NCBI RefSeq assembly: GCF_021130785.1
Contig: NC_060207.1
Location: 5,779,001 to 5,843,000, forward strand
Length of the DNA: 64,000 nt
Reading direction: 5' to 3'
DNA from: Homalodisca vitripennis
Lineage: Eukaryota; Arthropoda; Insecta; Hemiptera; Cicadellidae
Shown: positions 38,020-50,186 of the stretch, in pieces
Layout of the letters: each line of letters opens with the position of its first letter
How positions within the stretch are numbered: the stretch's first letter is position 1
Program-made: the position numbers and the translations under genes
Notes under the pieces: model-generated
The model's database searches: none
Told to the model about the DNA's origin: nothing
Seen by the model: the letters and a program-made list of their open reading frames with translations, nothing else

Positions 38020-38490
38020 ACAAAGTTGATCAATGTGAATGTTGAGTTTAGCTCCGACTCACCTTCCCCTTAGTGCAACATGTGGAATCAGCCGCTGCAA
38101 CGCGCTGATACAAAGTTGACTCAATGCGAATGTTGAGTTTAGCTCCGACTCACCTTCCCCTTAGTGCAACATGTGGAATCAGCCGCTGCAACGCGCTGAT
38201 ACAAAGTTGACTCAATGCGAATGTTGAGTTTAGCTCCGACTCACATTCCTCTTAGTGCAACATGTGGAATCAGCCGCTGCAACGCGCTGTTACAAAGTTG
38301 ACTCAATGCGAATGTTGAGTTTAACTCCGACTCACATTCCTCTTAGTGCAACATCTGGAATCAGCCGCTGCAGCGCGCTGTTACAAAGTTGTTTCCTTGA
38401 ATCTGGAGTCATGTTCGTCTGAAGAGATCCAAAACAAATCTCAGACACTGCATTAAGAGTTAGGTGGATTGGAGCAAATCTCGACACTCA
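38020..38490 (+). repeat. Family A copy with its left end amplified four times (91-bp units)
   Basis: GTTGAGTTTAGCTCCGACTC (or a near variant) occurs at 38041, 38132, 38223 and 38314, exactly 91 bp apart. Each copy is followed by CTTAGTGCAACATGTGGAAT-type sequence. After the fourth unit comes normal family A interior: TTGAATCTGGAGTCATG, GTTCGTCTGAAGAGATCC. An inverted right end is recognisable near 38450 (GCATTAAGAGTTAGGTGGAT). Confidence 0.9.
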
Positions 38491-40549
38491 CACTTGTGAT
38501 GGGATCAAGGGAATGTAGACTGCTCGCCCATTCTAAGTGTGGGTACAGCGTAAACTCATAAGGTTAGTTTGGGGTTCAGTGCCTCTAGTATTGTTCCTTA
38601 TCTATTATTTTTCTCTTTCCCCGGTTTGTTCGCTTACGCTGTAGTAATGTTAAAAAATAAGTTTATGCTCCTAACTTCTTGAAATGTAATTTAATTTTGT
38701 TCTGGTTTCCCCGTGTCAGGCTCTATGAATGGACGGGAGTGGGTAGGCACTTCCGCTCAGAGCTTCTATAATTATATAAAATTCGCACGCAAACAGCGGA
38801 TGAATGGGGCTTAAACAAAATACGTTATTATTCTCGCATACATTACTCACTGTGGAGGCCGGATACTCCACAATTAACCTCTTCCTACAACCTCTTTCAT
38901 TCATCTTTATAGTGTAACAACACGTGACTTCCATTCATAAACGTTATAAAAATGTTCTCACTCGATAAATTAAATTTATTGTGATATTAATTACCGGTGG
39001 GTAATTGGAGGACCCCTAAAAATAAATTTTCGGCGCTGTGTTCAATGACTGATTTTGACTGGGCGTTCATTTGCATGCTAAATTGAGTTTCCATTATAAT
39101 GAAGTGCACGAACTATAACGCTGCCCGCTATCTTTGAGATCTCTGGTATATGTTGTACAATTTGGAGCAGTCAGAATAACGTAACATCGTTTCCTACATT
39201 ACCATAGTTTCCACTTTGTAAGTTATAATAATAAAAATTACCCTAAAGGTTTAATATCAAATTGAACTTATATTAAATATGTGTGCCATTTATTTGTGAA
39301 TCGGTCTTATTACAATTCTAATAATTGATTTGAATTATTAAGTAACTAGATTTTAATACAGAGTCGTGTTAATGTGTTCTATAGGTTAGTGAAGAAGACA
39401 CATAAAGTAGGTTAAGTGGGTTACTTGATTATTTGTAACTTTAAAGTAATCATGATTATACATTTACCAACGAATATTGATATTGCAATCGATTTTGGTT
39501 GGAATAATGTTTTTGTAACATCCTTTTACGATAACTTCTCTGAAGACACAACAATAGAGAACGAAAACATATCTTACCACCCCATTAGGAAATGCAAGCA
39601 TTTCAAATAGGGAATTTGGGCACTTTAAAAGTAGTCCTAATAAAAAGGAATGAAGGTCAAATGCGTCATTTTACGTGGTTTATAGATTTGGGGAGTGACA
39701 AAGCTTTTTGTAAACCTCATTACTAAAATTAAATTTTTTCATGACCAAAAACATCACCTGAGCCCTATAGGTCTCTACAAGTATGAAAACCATTCCCAGG
39801 AAAACATTCGCTTAAGGTCTCTATTTATTTTGGCCTAAATTTTATAAAGGTAATGCTGCTTTGTAATTTTGATATAAGATGAAAGTTTTTTGACAGGAAA
39901 TATAAACAGTTTTAACCTTCATTGTGGTTGTAACAGTGCACACATTTCTGAACAATGGATGCAAAAAATTGCAACGAAATAATGCTAGAAATTAGACAAG
40001 TCTTATATGCTTTTTATTTTACATGCACCGAAACAACCTAATCTTAGCTACACCATAAATGGCGAGGCGGGCCTTGTATTAAACTCCCTATGGTTGATGA
40101 CTGTAAACTCTTCCTTTCGTTTATTACAAAACTGCTTTAATCTCGAAAGTTCCTTTACTAGTATTATTACATTATAACCACTAAACATTGTTGGGAAGGT
40201 TACATTGTCTTCAATAAACGATGTATTAATACAAAGACACTTTTAGATTTGATGCCTTACAAATTAGCTGACGTAATGGAGATTAAAAAAACATCAGAGA
40301 AAATTTAAAACAACAGCAAAATATGAAAATGTTGATCATGTCCACAATAATTGTGTTCTGCTTCTATACGACATTGATTTCAGACACGTTTTGAAATCCG
40401 AGGGATGATAACAGTTTGTGTGATCAGTTAAAATCGTTTAATAGTTTATTGCGATGTATAATAAATAACAGGTGCTTACTGCAATAGAATGAAACAATAA
40501 AGTTTACATTTTTCGAATACAGCCGTTTTCGCGCTGCAGTTTAATATTG

Positions 40550-40553
<4 letters not shown>
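38491..40553. other. Mostly unassigned DNA with an island at 38960-39140
   Basis: AT-rich. The 38960-39140 island contains GGGTAATTGGAGG, an octamer-like ATTTGCATGC and TATAATGAAGTGC, and could be regulatory. No coding region recognised. Confidence 0.3.

Positions 40554-40630
<77 letters not shown>
40554..40630. repeat. (AT)n microsatellite
   Basis: About 35 AT units, ending in AATAATAAATAATAAG. It borders the LINE-like piece that follows. Confidence 0.97.
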
Positions 40631-40631
<1 letters not shown>

Positions 40632-40695
40632 ATAATAAATAATAAGAAAAACAGTTATAATAATTCGGAAGCATTTAAAATTGTTATGCAGGAGC
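40626..40695 (-). repeat. LINE-like 3' end piece shared with 43.6 kb
   Basis: AATAATAAGAAAAACAGTTA followed by TAATTCGGAAGCATTTAAAA matches the reverse complement of 43585-43640 over about 55 bases, and more weakly 29320-29395. The TTATGCAGGAGC that follows is also at 29386, where it adjoins decayed LINE coding sequence. Both 40.6 and 43.6 kb copies abut an AT microsatellite. Confidence 0.6.
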
Positions 40696-40879
40696 GTTAA
40701 TTCCTTTTTGGAATGGAGGAACTCTCATGTCCAATTAAAATATGCATAGTAAGCAATATAATAATGGTCGCAGAAATTCAAAGGCTATCACCCTAGCAGA
40801 TCTGAGATCAGCGCAGGCACGGGTTGCGGTATCATGCAATCGTCCATTGTGCAGGCAATTAGCAATGTGCCGGTCGACA

Positions 40880-41365
40880 GTCAAATCGCCCATTGCCGCT
40901 ACCGATGTCCACAACAGTCGCTCGCTTCGTGAGTTCGTCAATCGCCCATCGCCGCTACCGATGTCCACAACAGTCGCTCGCTTCGTGAGTTCGTCAATCG
41001 CCCATCGCCGCTACCGATGTCCACAACAGTCACTCGCTTCGTGAGTTCATCAATCGCCCATCGCCGCTACCGATGTCCACAACAGTCGCTCGCTTCGTGA
41101 GTTCATCAATCGCCCATTGCCGCTACCGATGTCCACAACAGTCACTCGCTTCGTGAGTTCATCAATCGCCCATCGCCGCTACCGATGTCCACAACAGTCG
41201 CTCGCTTCGTGAGTTCGTCAATCGCCCATCGCCGCTACCGATGTCCACAACAGTCGCTCACTTCGTGAGTTCGTCAATCGCCCACCACGGCTACCGATGT
41301 CCACAACAGTCGCTCGTTTCGTGAGTTCGTCAATCCCCCATCGCCGCTACCGATTTCCACAATGA
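40880..41365. repeat. Tandem repeat, 56-bp unit, about 8.5 copies
   Basis: GTCCACAACAGTCGCTCG recurs at 40907, 40963 and 41019, 56 bp apart. The unit is GC-rich, with GCCCATCGCCGCTACCGATG. Variation is mostly CGTCA or CATCA. Frames run open through it by chance. Confidence 0.96.
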
Positions 41366-43538
41366 TCAGTGACTCTCTAAACTGTTCATTAAAGCTTCTA
41401 AAGGTTTTCTTTAAGGTAGATTTAATAAAATATCCCTGAGATCTTATGCTTTACTGCTTCTATAGTTTAACATGTTTTACAAAAGGTAAAGTGATTAAAG
41501 CCCCAAAAACAACGCCTTGCTCAGCATACCAACTTTAATTTTCATCACGAACAGTCTTCACTGAAAAAAATCCGAAATAAATAACACGTGAGACTATGAC
41601 ATCAGTCCTGAGGTGTCTCACATCGTAAGTACCCTAACATTTAATTAGTAAAAATTAATTCTGTGTTTTTCTTCATTATAATTGAGCTAAACTAAGTTAT
41701 TTCTTTCAGAGATTACGATTATGATTACGATTTAGTTGTGTTAAGATAAATCTCGTTATCCTATGACATGTAACACTTGTACATCCACCTAGCCTTCTTT
41801 ATTGAGCTGTAGAGCAACCCATGGACTTTGACAAGTAATACTATCTTATATGTTAAATTTCTGCTAAAAATCTCCCTTTTATAAATCTTGAATGCTTTCT
41901 AGGTACATATACATATACACATTACATATACATATACATATATACATTAGACAACAGACGTACATTTAATTTGTTACCAATTTCTCACTACATGACTATG
42001 ATTACTTGAGAGAGAAGCAGTCAGTGGAGAAATCTGAATCTTGTAGAAGAGTAGGCGATATTGTTATATTTGTCATCTCTGGTATGACAGGTCCAATTGA
42101 TAAAAGAGGTCCTTGAGGATCGCAACCTCTACGGCAAAATTACATGGATCCTGATTCGTGCTGTAAGATTTATCTCTTCGAAGGTGTTGGAACATCATCA
42201 CATACACCGCTTGGGGCCAAATCCTAAAAAGTGGCCCGAGAGACTGAAGGATACATCTACCGGACTACAGTTACAAGTCTGTCCTTGCATTAATTATGAA
42301 TCATCCAGCGGTCTTCCCGAGTTGTACTAAGCAATTTTAATTAAACAGCTTCAAAATACTGGAGGACCGTGCTACTGTTTATGTCTTTGCAAACAGTTCG
42401 GGCAATTAAAATGGAGGAAACCATAAATATTATTTTCGGCTAGAATGTTTATTACTTTAATTTATTCGTATGTTAATTTCATACGATGTGAACGCGTCAG
42501 ACAACTTCAAGAGAACAATAATTCCAGACTGGCCGAGAACGGACAGCACTATTACATCTGGGAAGTAACCACTCACACGGTGTAAAGTTGACGTGTAAGC
42601 TGGCTAACGTAGTACTGTAGATGCAAGCAGTACAATATATTTGTGTCTATTCTATATATTTTTGAGCAAAATAATGCGAAGGCTACTTAGTTGCCTGCAT
42701 GTGGTGTATCAACGCGTTGTAAGTCGCGTGTAGAGCGATTCATCGGGTGCGTGATTTTGAAAGAGGAACGCATTACAACGCTGCGTGAAGTTACTTTCCA
42801 CTTAAGGTCGTAGATAAGATCCTCAGCGGAGATTGATTCCTGAAAAGAGGCGATAAGGAAACTAGGACAAGTTGTTTACTTCTGTATTTACAATCTGTCT
42901 TATCGTTTAGATATGCGGTCCTGACTTATATAGATAAGGAATAGACTGATAGATAAGGTCCTTATTCTTTCTTAAAAAGGAATGAAATGTATAAAACCGA
43001 TGATAAAGCAAAGTTTTATTTGAATAAGGTACTTTATCAATATTTATAGTGTTACCTAGCCTCAAAAAATGTAATATTTATATTAGTAAAAGGTTTGAAT
43101 TTATATAATTTTTATTTTGTTTTAAATCTACCTTTCAGCAATTATGGTTTAGATATTTACTGTTTTAATAATTCTAGCACTACATTTGTGTGTCAGGGTG
43201 TGAATATATGATCGAGTAAGTCACGACTAGGTAACTTGCGTAACGTATATTCTTTGCTAACCATTTCGTACGTTACCTTAAACAAATTTCGAGTTTTCAT
43301 ATAAGAATTTATCATGCACAAACTTATATAACATATTATCTATGCTTATCAATTCTTTTGGAAATCTCTTTATTTGTGAAAATATTAAAAACTATCAGTT
43401 TTAATATAAAAAATAAAATAAAATACATTCACTATAACAGTTTACACATCTACAAGAAGTTTATGTATTATTTACAAACAATTTCTGAACAGAAGAATAA
43501 TGAACAGAAGTACTTTGACCACTATGCCCAACCCTCTC

Positions 43539-43540
<2 letters not shown>
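41366..43540. other. Mostly unassigned DNA; island at about 42300-42600
   Basis: Contains a TACATATACA-type microsatellite at 41903-41947. The segment 42100-42600 is of higher complexity and holds GGCAATTAAAATGG at 42401. The 77-codon open frame at 42097-42330 is not recognisable. Confidence 0.3.
41903..41947. repeat. ACATAT-rich microsatellite
   Basis: Imperfect repeats of TACATA/TATACA words. Confidence 0.85.

Positions 43541-43542
<2 letters not shown>

Positions 43543-43589
<47 letters not shown>
43543..43589. repeat. (AT)n microsatellite
   Basis: About 22 AT units, directly before the LINE-like 55-base piece at 43589-43645 that is shared with 40.63 kb. Confidence 0.97.
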
Positions 43590-43591
<2 letters not shown>

Positions 43592-43679
43592 AACAATTTT
43601 AAATGCTTTCGAATTATCATAACTGCTTTTCTTATTATTTCTTAATAAGGTATCGGATAAATTTTGTTAGCAGTACGTT

Positions 43680-44095
43680 TGGATAGTGTGATTCAATATG
43701 CAGACGATCTTACTCTCTCTTTTAGGCTAAACCTAACACACTATAGGATTTTAAAAATTTTTTATAAATATAAATCATTTCGCTCAGTATTTTGACAATA
43801 TATTTAAAAACTAATAAAACAAAGTTCACTTTTTTAATGTTTAGTAATCACATCAACTATCATAAGCTAACGGTTATGATTGGCAATGAATCGTTAACTA
43901 AAACGCACCACGCCACACCATTTGGGGCATTTATATCGACCGAAATTTAGCGTGGAACTGCACTTGTAGCAAAATATCTTCGTGGATTTATTAAGGTCCA
44001 TTGTCTTTCAGAATCCTTTATAAAGCTCAATTTGAGAACACACTAGAAACAATATAATATTGTAGATTTAAATTTGAAATGGTCCGGGGTAGAAA
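43680..44095 (+). pseudogene. Jockey-type LINE reverse transcriptase fragment with YADD box
   Basis: QYADDLTLS at 43694-43720 is the catalytic YADD box of a non-LTR reverse transcriptase. In shifted frames downstream come KFTFLMFSNHIN, LTVMIGNESL and KTHHATPFGAFIS (family pattern: HxTHFLGIxID), then NLAWNCTC and SSWIY. These follow the normal order after YADD. At least three frame changes occur, so it is dead. The region of this fragment differs from the other two LINE remnants, so it is a separate insertion. Confidence 0.75.
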
Positions 44096-44689
44096 ATGTC
44101 ATAACGTCAACTAAGGGACGCGTACATGGTTTACATATTTCCCTTCATACATGGTTTACAATTTCCTGGCCCTATTAACTTATATAGAGGAGTTATAGCT
44201 GCCACAAAACACTTTTAATATATGTGCTTAATATTTACAGTGTTATACTGGTTAGCTTATTGCTTGAAGGGATGACGCCTAGGGAGAGGAAGTCTTTTAC
44301 TCTTTTTATTTTTATTATTAATTTTTGTAATAATATATTAATATTTACTCTTTATAATTTCATATGATTAATTACCGCCTGTACTAAGTGAGTATTTTAT
44401 ACAATTTATGATATATTTTATACTGGCACTCACAGTACAATGAGATAATAAATATGTTATTATTAGTAATCTAATACATTTCCGAAAGCACAGTTGAGAT
44501 GTCTGCCGGTGACCGCCTACCCACTGAGGAACTTCTTGCGACAGAACTGAAAAGTGATTAGTTAACTTATAACTCAGTTGATGTAATGAATCTTAGCTTA
44601 TTGATTAATTAAATAAGGCCAATAATTCTTTGTTTAAAGTTTATTTTTGACAAATAATACATTTTGTAGTAACTAGTATGTAATTATGT

Positions 44690-44815
44690 ATTAGGTTAGT
44701 TATTTACCTGAAGAAGAGATCAGATTTCAGATCTGGAAACGTAGTGTTACTGATTTTTTTTATTTCACTGAACGATGGAAAATTTCCGAAAAAATCCTGT
44801 TTCCTTCAGTTCAAT
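44690..44815 (+). repeat. Retroelement end with CTGAAGA..GAAAC core, copy 1
   Basis: TTATTTACCTGAAGAAGAGA, then TCAGATTTCAGATCTGGAAA, then CGTAGTGTTACTG and a conserved TTTCACTGAACGATGG segment. It is the reverse complement of 60130-60290 at clear identity. The CTGAAGA, hairpin, GAAAC layout resembles the hammerhead-like motif at the ends of Penelope-like elements. The assignment is tentative. Confidence 0.6.
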
Positions 44816-44959
44816 AACGTAAGCTTGCAAAATACAGGAAGAATAGTACTGTACAGTACACATATTATATTGTATTGTTAATTTAGAATTTTAAGTATAC
44901 AATTTAAAACTGTGCAGCCAGTGTAAAAACATGTAGATAATTACTAATTGGCTACGCTT

Positions 44960-45240
44960 TAGCGAAGTCCACCACTCGAGGGACTCGAAAAATTTCATTT
45001 CTTTTTATTTGTCTTTCAACACGATAACTTGGAAACAAATTACCCTATAGACTTGAAATTTTGCATTTCTTTATTGGCAATGTTGAGTTTGATTCTGACG
45101 CATGTTACTCTACTTCGTACCGGAATGCCGAGCGTTAGCGAATATGTTAAAATTAGTCTGATGGGTAACCAAACAAACTGAGTACAATTATGTGAAATTT
45201 TAACATACGACATTTTTATTCAAAGAGCAAAATTATAAAG
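44960..45240 (-). repeat. Family C copy
   Basis: ACTCGAGGGACTCG, ACGATAACTTGGAAAC, TATAGACTTGAAATTTTGCA and GTTGAGTTTGATTCTGACGC, then TGATGGGTAACC and ATTATGTGAAATTTTAACAT. The last words recur at 57110 and 59710. It is in the opposite orientation to the 5.7-kb copy. Confidence 0.65.
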
Positions 45241-45369
45241 AAATAATATAGTGGACAGTCAATGTAAACAGTTGGTACTCTCCCTAGGTTTCCGAAACCT
45301 AAAACATACGGCAGGAAAGATGACTTCTAAAGACTGAACATTTTACACGAGTCATTGAATTAGGCTGGC

Positions 45370-45565
45370 ACAATTACCCTTTTTCCCAGACGTGGGATGG
45401 ATTTCTTTTGTCTATGATTGCCTGTCTGTCCATTTGTCCGTGGGACAACTCGAGAATGAAACGAGCGATAGATTTGAAATGTTGCATGCAACCTCAGTGA
45501 AGCTTGTTACGCAACATGTTGTATGACGTACTTCTAGCTTTTACACACCACTAAGTAGGAGGCAT
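45370..45565 (-). repeat. Family C fragment
   Basis: CTGTCCATTTGTCCGTGGGA, AACTCGAGAATGAAACGAGC, GATTTGAAATGTTGCATGCA, ACCTCAGTGAAGCTTGTTAC, then GTATGACGTACTTC. It is the reverse complement of the 5.73/47.09-kb opening (CATAACAGGCTT..CTGAGGTT). Confidence 0.7.
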
Positions 45566-47065
45566 AAGAAGTAGTAATAACATTATTGAATTTGGAACAT
45601 AACTCAGGATAGAGCCGCAGTGAAGATATTCAGATACTTTTCCTGAAAAAGGTCTTTATAACTCCGCAATAGCATTTATTGGGATTTAGTCATCTAGTTA
45701 TGTAACCTGATCCAAATAAAATGGCTTCAGGTAACTAGGCTGTATGAATGTTTGCAGTATTTTGTGCAGGAAACTAAACGTCCTTTAGTGAATTATTACT
45801 TGAGGAAAATAATAGTTTTTTTTTTTTTAATTTTAAATGTGACTTAAGAAAATTGTGTATTTCGGCAAAAGCAAACAAAAACACATTTTTACAAACAAAT
45901 TAAATTAACTCCTTCTAATACAATTTTATATATTTATTCATATATACATATATTATTATATATTATGTATATTCTCTGTAAAGTTATCATGTACTTCATC
46001 TGTGGCTTTTTCGTGGAGGCGTTTTTAAGCGGCCAAAACTACTATATACAATGTCCAAAACTCCTCACGGAAATGTTTGTCTCTTCTTTCCTGTGTTTAA
46101 GGATGTTATATTAGCTATCAGCCTTTTACTATGAAAAATACAAAAACAACAAAATCACGAATCAATTGCATCTTCAGAGCCGGTTGTAATGGGGTCGATC
46201 TTGATTTTATCCTAATAAGAAGAATGTTAATAATCACAAACTTTTACACCTTTATTTAAGGTCAAATTTTTATAGTATTTTTAAGAGGCTATGAACTATT
46301 TAACACACGAAATATTATCCGTTAAGTCTTGAAAAAAGAAATTAATTTGTTTCATAATATCCTCCACTTGAATCGTATGATGTCATGTGTAGAAGGATTT
46401 ATAATTTCTTATTTGATATTATGTTATTACTGGAAACCATTGGATAAGAATCTGAACATCGCCACCCAAATTTGTATATTAATTATTTAGAAGGCTACTT
46501 AAGTTTAAATAATCCCACATTGCTTATAAACTAAACTTTGAGAATGTATAATTAAATTGGGTACTTATATTTTCAATATGTCTTAAATGATCTATAATAA
46601 ACATGAGAAATGTCTTAAATATAAGTCTACAGTTAGATAATACTATGGCGTTATGTCATGCTTTAAACTCTTCCCTCAATGAGATCAGAGAAGACACTGT
46701 CATAGAAGAGGCAAAAGCAAATTTTACGGCGCGTAACAACTTAACTCTAAGCGTTCTTGTAAATAATCTCATTTAGCAGACGTTCCCTTGACAGCAAGTT
46801 TCAGATATGAAGGGATCCTTTACACTCGGTGTTCTTCCACGAGTCGGAAACTCCTGTGAAGGCAGCGAATATTGTACCTTTTATACGCCGAGAATTATTT
46901 TAGTGTCTCGTATAGCTTTGAAAAACAGAAGGAAAACATAGTGAATTTTTTGCAACAAATAGCGTACATTTAGCTGAACATTTTAGATCGGAAATATAGA
47001 CTATCGAATTAAACACTTAAGTACTAAATAATTTATTATTTCATGATAGAAAACAAAGTAGATGT
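45566..47065. other. Unassigned AT-rich DNA
   Basis: AT-rich with a short AT/TA-rich stretch near 45928-45970. Nothing recognised. Confidence 0.35.
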
Positions 47066-47069
47066 ACGC

Positions 47070-47590
47070 TACACCAAGTGTCATAACAGGCTTCGCTGAG
47101 GTTGCGTGCGTACGTGAAAACTATAGCTCATGAGGTCCTGTGGACAGATAGACCGACTGATAATCAAACTAAGAAGAGGTTCACACGAAAAGTATGCACC
47201 ATAGAACTCATTCTTGTTTAAATGAAGTTTCATACCAAATTTAAAGTCTGCATATAAAACATTTCTTGGCGTATCCTGACAAACAATATATTCACATTTA
47301 TGTTCATTAAATTAGATTTCATATGAGTATTTAAATAATAAAAGTCTTCGCACTAAGGCACTATAAAATGGTTATGTTTGTGTTGGGAATAATTAAGCTA
47401 CATGGTGTTTAAATCTCTTATGGGTATATTGATTTTGTTTTTTGTTTGTTGTACAAATTACTTTATTCTATTCTTTTGTTATTTCCAGTATGTTTACCCA
47501 AAATACCAATGTAAAATATTCACTAATGCTCTCCCACATATCGTGGGGTGACATGTACGAGTATCATAATCTAAGTGTTCCTCACATATA
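47070..47590 (+). repeat. Family C copy, long
   Basis: Best partner of 5720-6240 in the same order and strand. Shared words include CATAACAGGCTTC, TTTCATATGAGTATTTAAAT, AATAAAAGTCTTCGCAC, CACTATAAAATGG and CTACATGGTGTTTAAATCTC. Confidence 0.75.
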
Positions 47591-47739
47591 AATAAAGTTT
47601 CTCGTACAATTTAAAGTCTATAGCTTAGTCCGACTTTGCGATATAGTGCAGATAGACAGACAGATATAAAATGTTTCCAACTCCACGGGTGATAGACTTC
47701 GATAAAGTTCAGCCAATAATTCAATGTTGAAGAACACAT

Positions 47740-48200
47740 TTAATTCTATTTCAAATTCAAAATTCACATTCAAATGACTTTATTTGTATTAAATATACAA
47801 AAGGGCGAATTTAGGGCCATAAGGCCCTGTCTTACAATTAACCCTAATATAATAATATAGAACTTAAGTCAAATAAAACTACTACTGTACATTTAAAATA
47901 AAACAAAATTATATAATAAATTATTATTAATTATTATTTCCTGGAGATCTATGTAGCAGTTATAGTACACGTTAGCTGTATCAACGGCGTAAATACTATT
48001 ATCGTTTTTACTAATTTATTCTTTTCGTTTATGACTTTTAAAAATTGCCTTTACAGATTTGAAAAATATTTACCTAAATTTTAGGTGTAGAGTGTGACTT
48101 TGAGCAAAATTTTATGGAATCTGGTTTGAGATCCTTTTAATTCTTTTTGTAAAGTTTTCAGAATATGTTCACTAGAGTACACATCTTGCGTTATTTCTTA
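47740..48200 (-). mobile_element. LINE 3' end (untranslated region and tail)
   Basis: On the minus strand it reads GTAAGACAGGGCCTTATGGC, then AATACAAATAAAGTCATTTG and a GAATTT-type tail (AATTTTGAATTTGAAATAG). This is the 3' end type of jockey-like LINEs, comparable with the tail at 36861. No reverse transcriptase words are seen upstream to 48200. Confidence 0.6.
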
Positions 48201-48860
48201 AATTCAACAGCAAAGACATTTCCCGCTTCATACAAAAGTATTTGTCAAATTAAAACTAATAATCTTGTTTAAATACGAAATATATTATTAAGTTTGAGGT
48301 ACACATTACAAACTGAGAGCTCGAATTCATGCCTGCAATGTACGTGTATTTTAAGTTGTACATGTGACATGAGCTATGATACTATAAATTTCCTGGCTCA
48401 AACTATCTTTACTTGTAGCGCTTATCACGTTTGGTCTGTCACATTTTACTAGCAAAAATTCAAAATTTTAATATTAACAGCACAAACGTCCTACCATGTT
48501 CCATGGTTTTTATACGGGAGCTCAAGGCCAACAAACTTACTTTATTAATAAAATGAGTTAACTTTAATTTTAAATCAAATAATTAATTTTCTTGTACTAT
48601 ATTTTATATATGAAGTAGAAATTATTCTTTGACAGTACCTAGATTATATATTTACCACTTCAGTAGTCTTATTTTGCAATATATACTAATAATGTAACAT
48701 TTAGTGGGACACACGTTATATGATGACATCGTTCAGTTGAGATTACATGTCGATAACTGCATTAAATAGCTCTTAAATTATGGTTATTACAAAATGTAAA
48801 ATTACAAGATCTTGACTGTAAATCGTCAAACTTTAACTATCAGCTCTATTTCCTTCCAGC
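48201..48860. other. Unassigned AT-rich DNA
   Basis: Nothing recognised. Confidence 0.35.
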
Positions 48861-48869
48861 CATAACTAC

Positions 48870-49460
48870 ATAAACATGGCAATTAAAATGTGCACAAAGT
48901 ATATCTTCGCTGAGGTAAAATGAGCAAAAAATAAATCGCTTTCTCAAGATAATATTCTTTAATATACAGTGTATTTTGAAAGCTCGCAAAGGGCTTGAGG
49001 AAATTTAATCCGCGATTCTGAGATGGTAAAAATATGTATCTTGGATGTTGACTCGCATAACAAGTAGAGGGAGGATATGGGAAGTTGTTTACACAACCGA
49101 CTCGGGAGATGTATGTCTGATGTCTGTTTTTGCTTAGATAAATCCGCGAGATTGTCTTGTGGGGGAAAATCGTTGATCCCAGCGGTGGCTGCTAATTATC
49201 TCTTGTAATTACATTAATTGCGTTAACTGCAACTGGGAACTCGCTTCTGTGTGCTGACTGCATATCCTAATTGTCTAAACGGTGACTGTTGTAAATTAAA
49301 ACCAACATTTTAATTGCCCCGACTACAATAGGAGGGGAGGAACTGGAGGAATCGTTCATTTCGCAAAACAATGAACTTCCGCGGGAAGTGAGTCCTCTCT
49401 CTGGGATGTCTTGTAGAAAGTGGAAGCCAGGAGGCGCAGTCAGGAGTCAGTCGCCAGGAG
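48870..49460. other. Higher-complexity island with TAAT-type sites (candidate regulatory)
   Basis: Less AT-rich, with GGCAATTAAAATG at 48878 and its reverse complement at 49306, ATCTCTTGTAATTACATTAA near 49199, and CGCGGGAAGTGAGTCC near 49381. No coding frame recognised. This looks like a conserved non-coding element, but that is inference. Confidence 0.3.
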
Positions 49461-50013
49461 GGTGACAAGAAACCTGATTTTGGTGAAACCTGATTGCTTA
49501 TTAATTATGAAGTTAATAATAAAATATGCTAAAGGTAGTTTTTACCAAACCAATTTAAAAAATGTACCATTTATAAGAAGGCAGTAAACATTTTTATATT
49601 TGGTAATTTAGTTCAATTTTTGCTGTCCTTATATGGAATCATGAATATAAATTATTTAAAGTAAACATATGAACTATGGTTTATGGAATGACATATTTTA
49701 ATGAAATATACACGAAAGAGCATATGACATTGTATATTTTAAAATAACAAAGAAAGTTCCTTGTTTCCTATCTAAAGCTTACCTTCAGTAAAAGTTTGCT
49801 TATAAATAGTTTATATCGTAGTGGTTAGCAATGTACTTGTGAGCTTGGATTAACGTAACCGTAACAACTAATATTAATGCATAAACTCCTCTTGATTTTA
49901 CGATTTCGGCTACTTTTTTTATATTCTTTAAAATATGGGGGACGTTTGAATAGAGAAAAAGATCGTAAATGTTGCCTAGAACATTTTAGAATGAGGAAAA
50001 AATAGTAATACTT

Positions 50014-50154
50014 ATTGTGAATGCTGAGTTAACTCCAGTTCACCTTCCTTTTACTTGCACCATCAGAAATCTCACGGTGTCGCATGTCTTCACCGAAATC
50101 TGAAGTCATGTTCGTCTGAAGGGATCCAAAATAGTAGGCGATGAAGAAGCTCAA
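50014..50154 (+). repeat. Family A, left part, interrupted by the 4.6-kb transposon
   Basis: TTGTGAATGCTGAGTTAACT, CCAGTTCACCTTCCTTT, GAAGTCATGTTCGTCTGAAG, GGATCCAAAA, GATGAAGAAGCTCAA. It stops at the transposon end (50155). The family resumes at 54750 with AACTCTTTGCATCGTTTCGA. Confidence 0.85.
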
Positions 50155-50186
50155 CGCTGTACCTCAGAACCATAATATCGTAAGTC
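50155..50186 (+). repeat. Left terminal inverted repeat, 32 bp
   Basis: Starts CGCTGTACCTCAGAACCATA and ends ATCGTAAGTC. It pairs with 54718-54749 with one mismatch (A/G at position 21). Confidence 0.95.
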
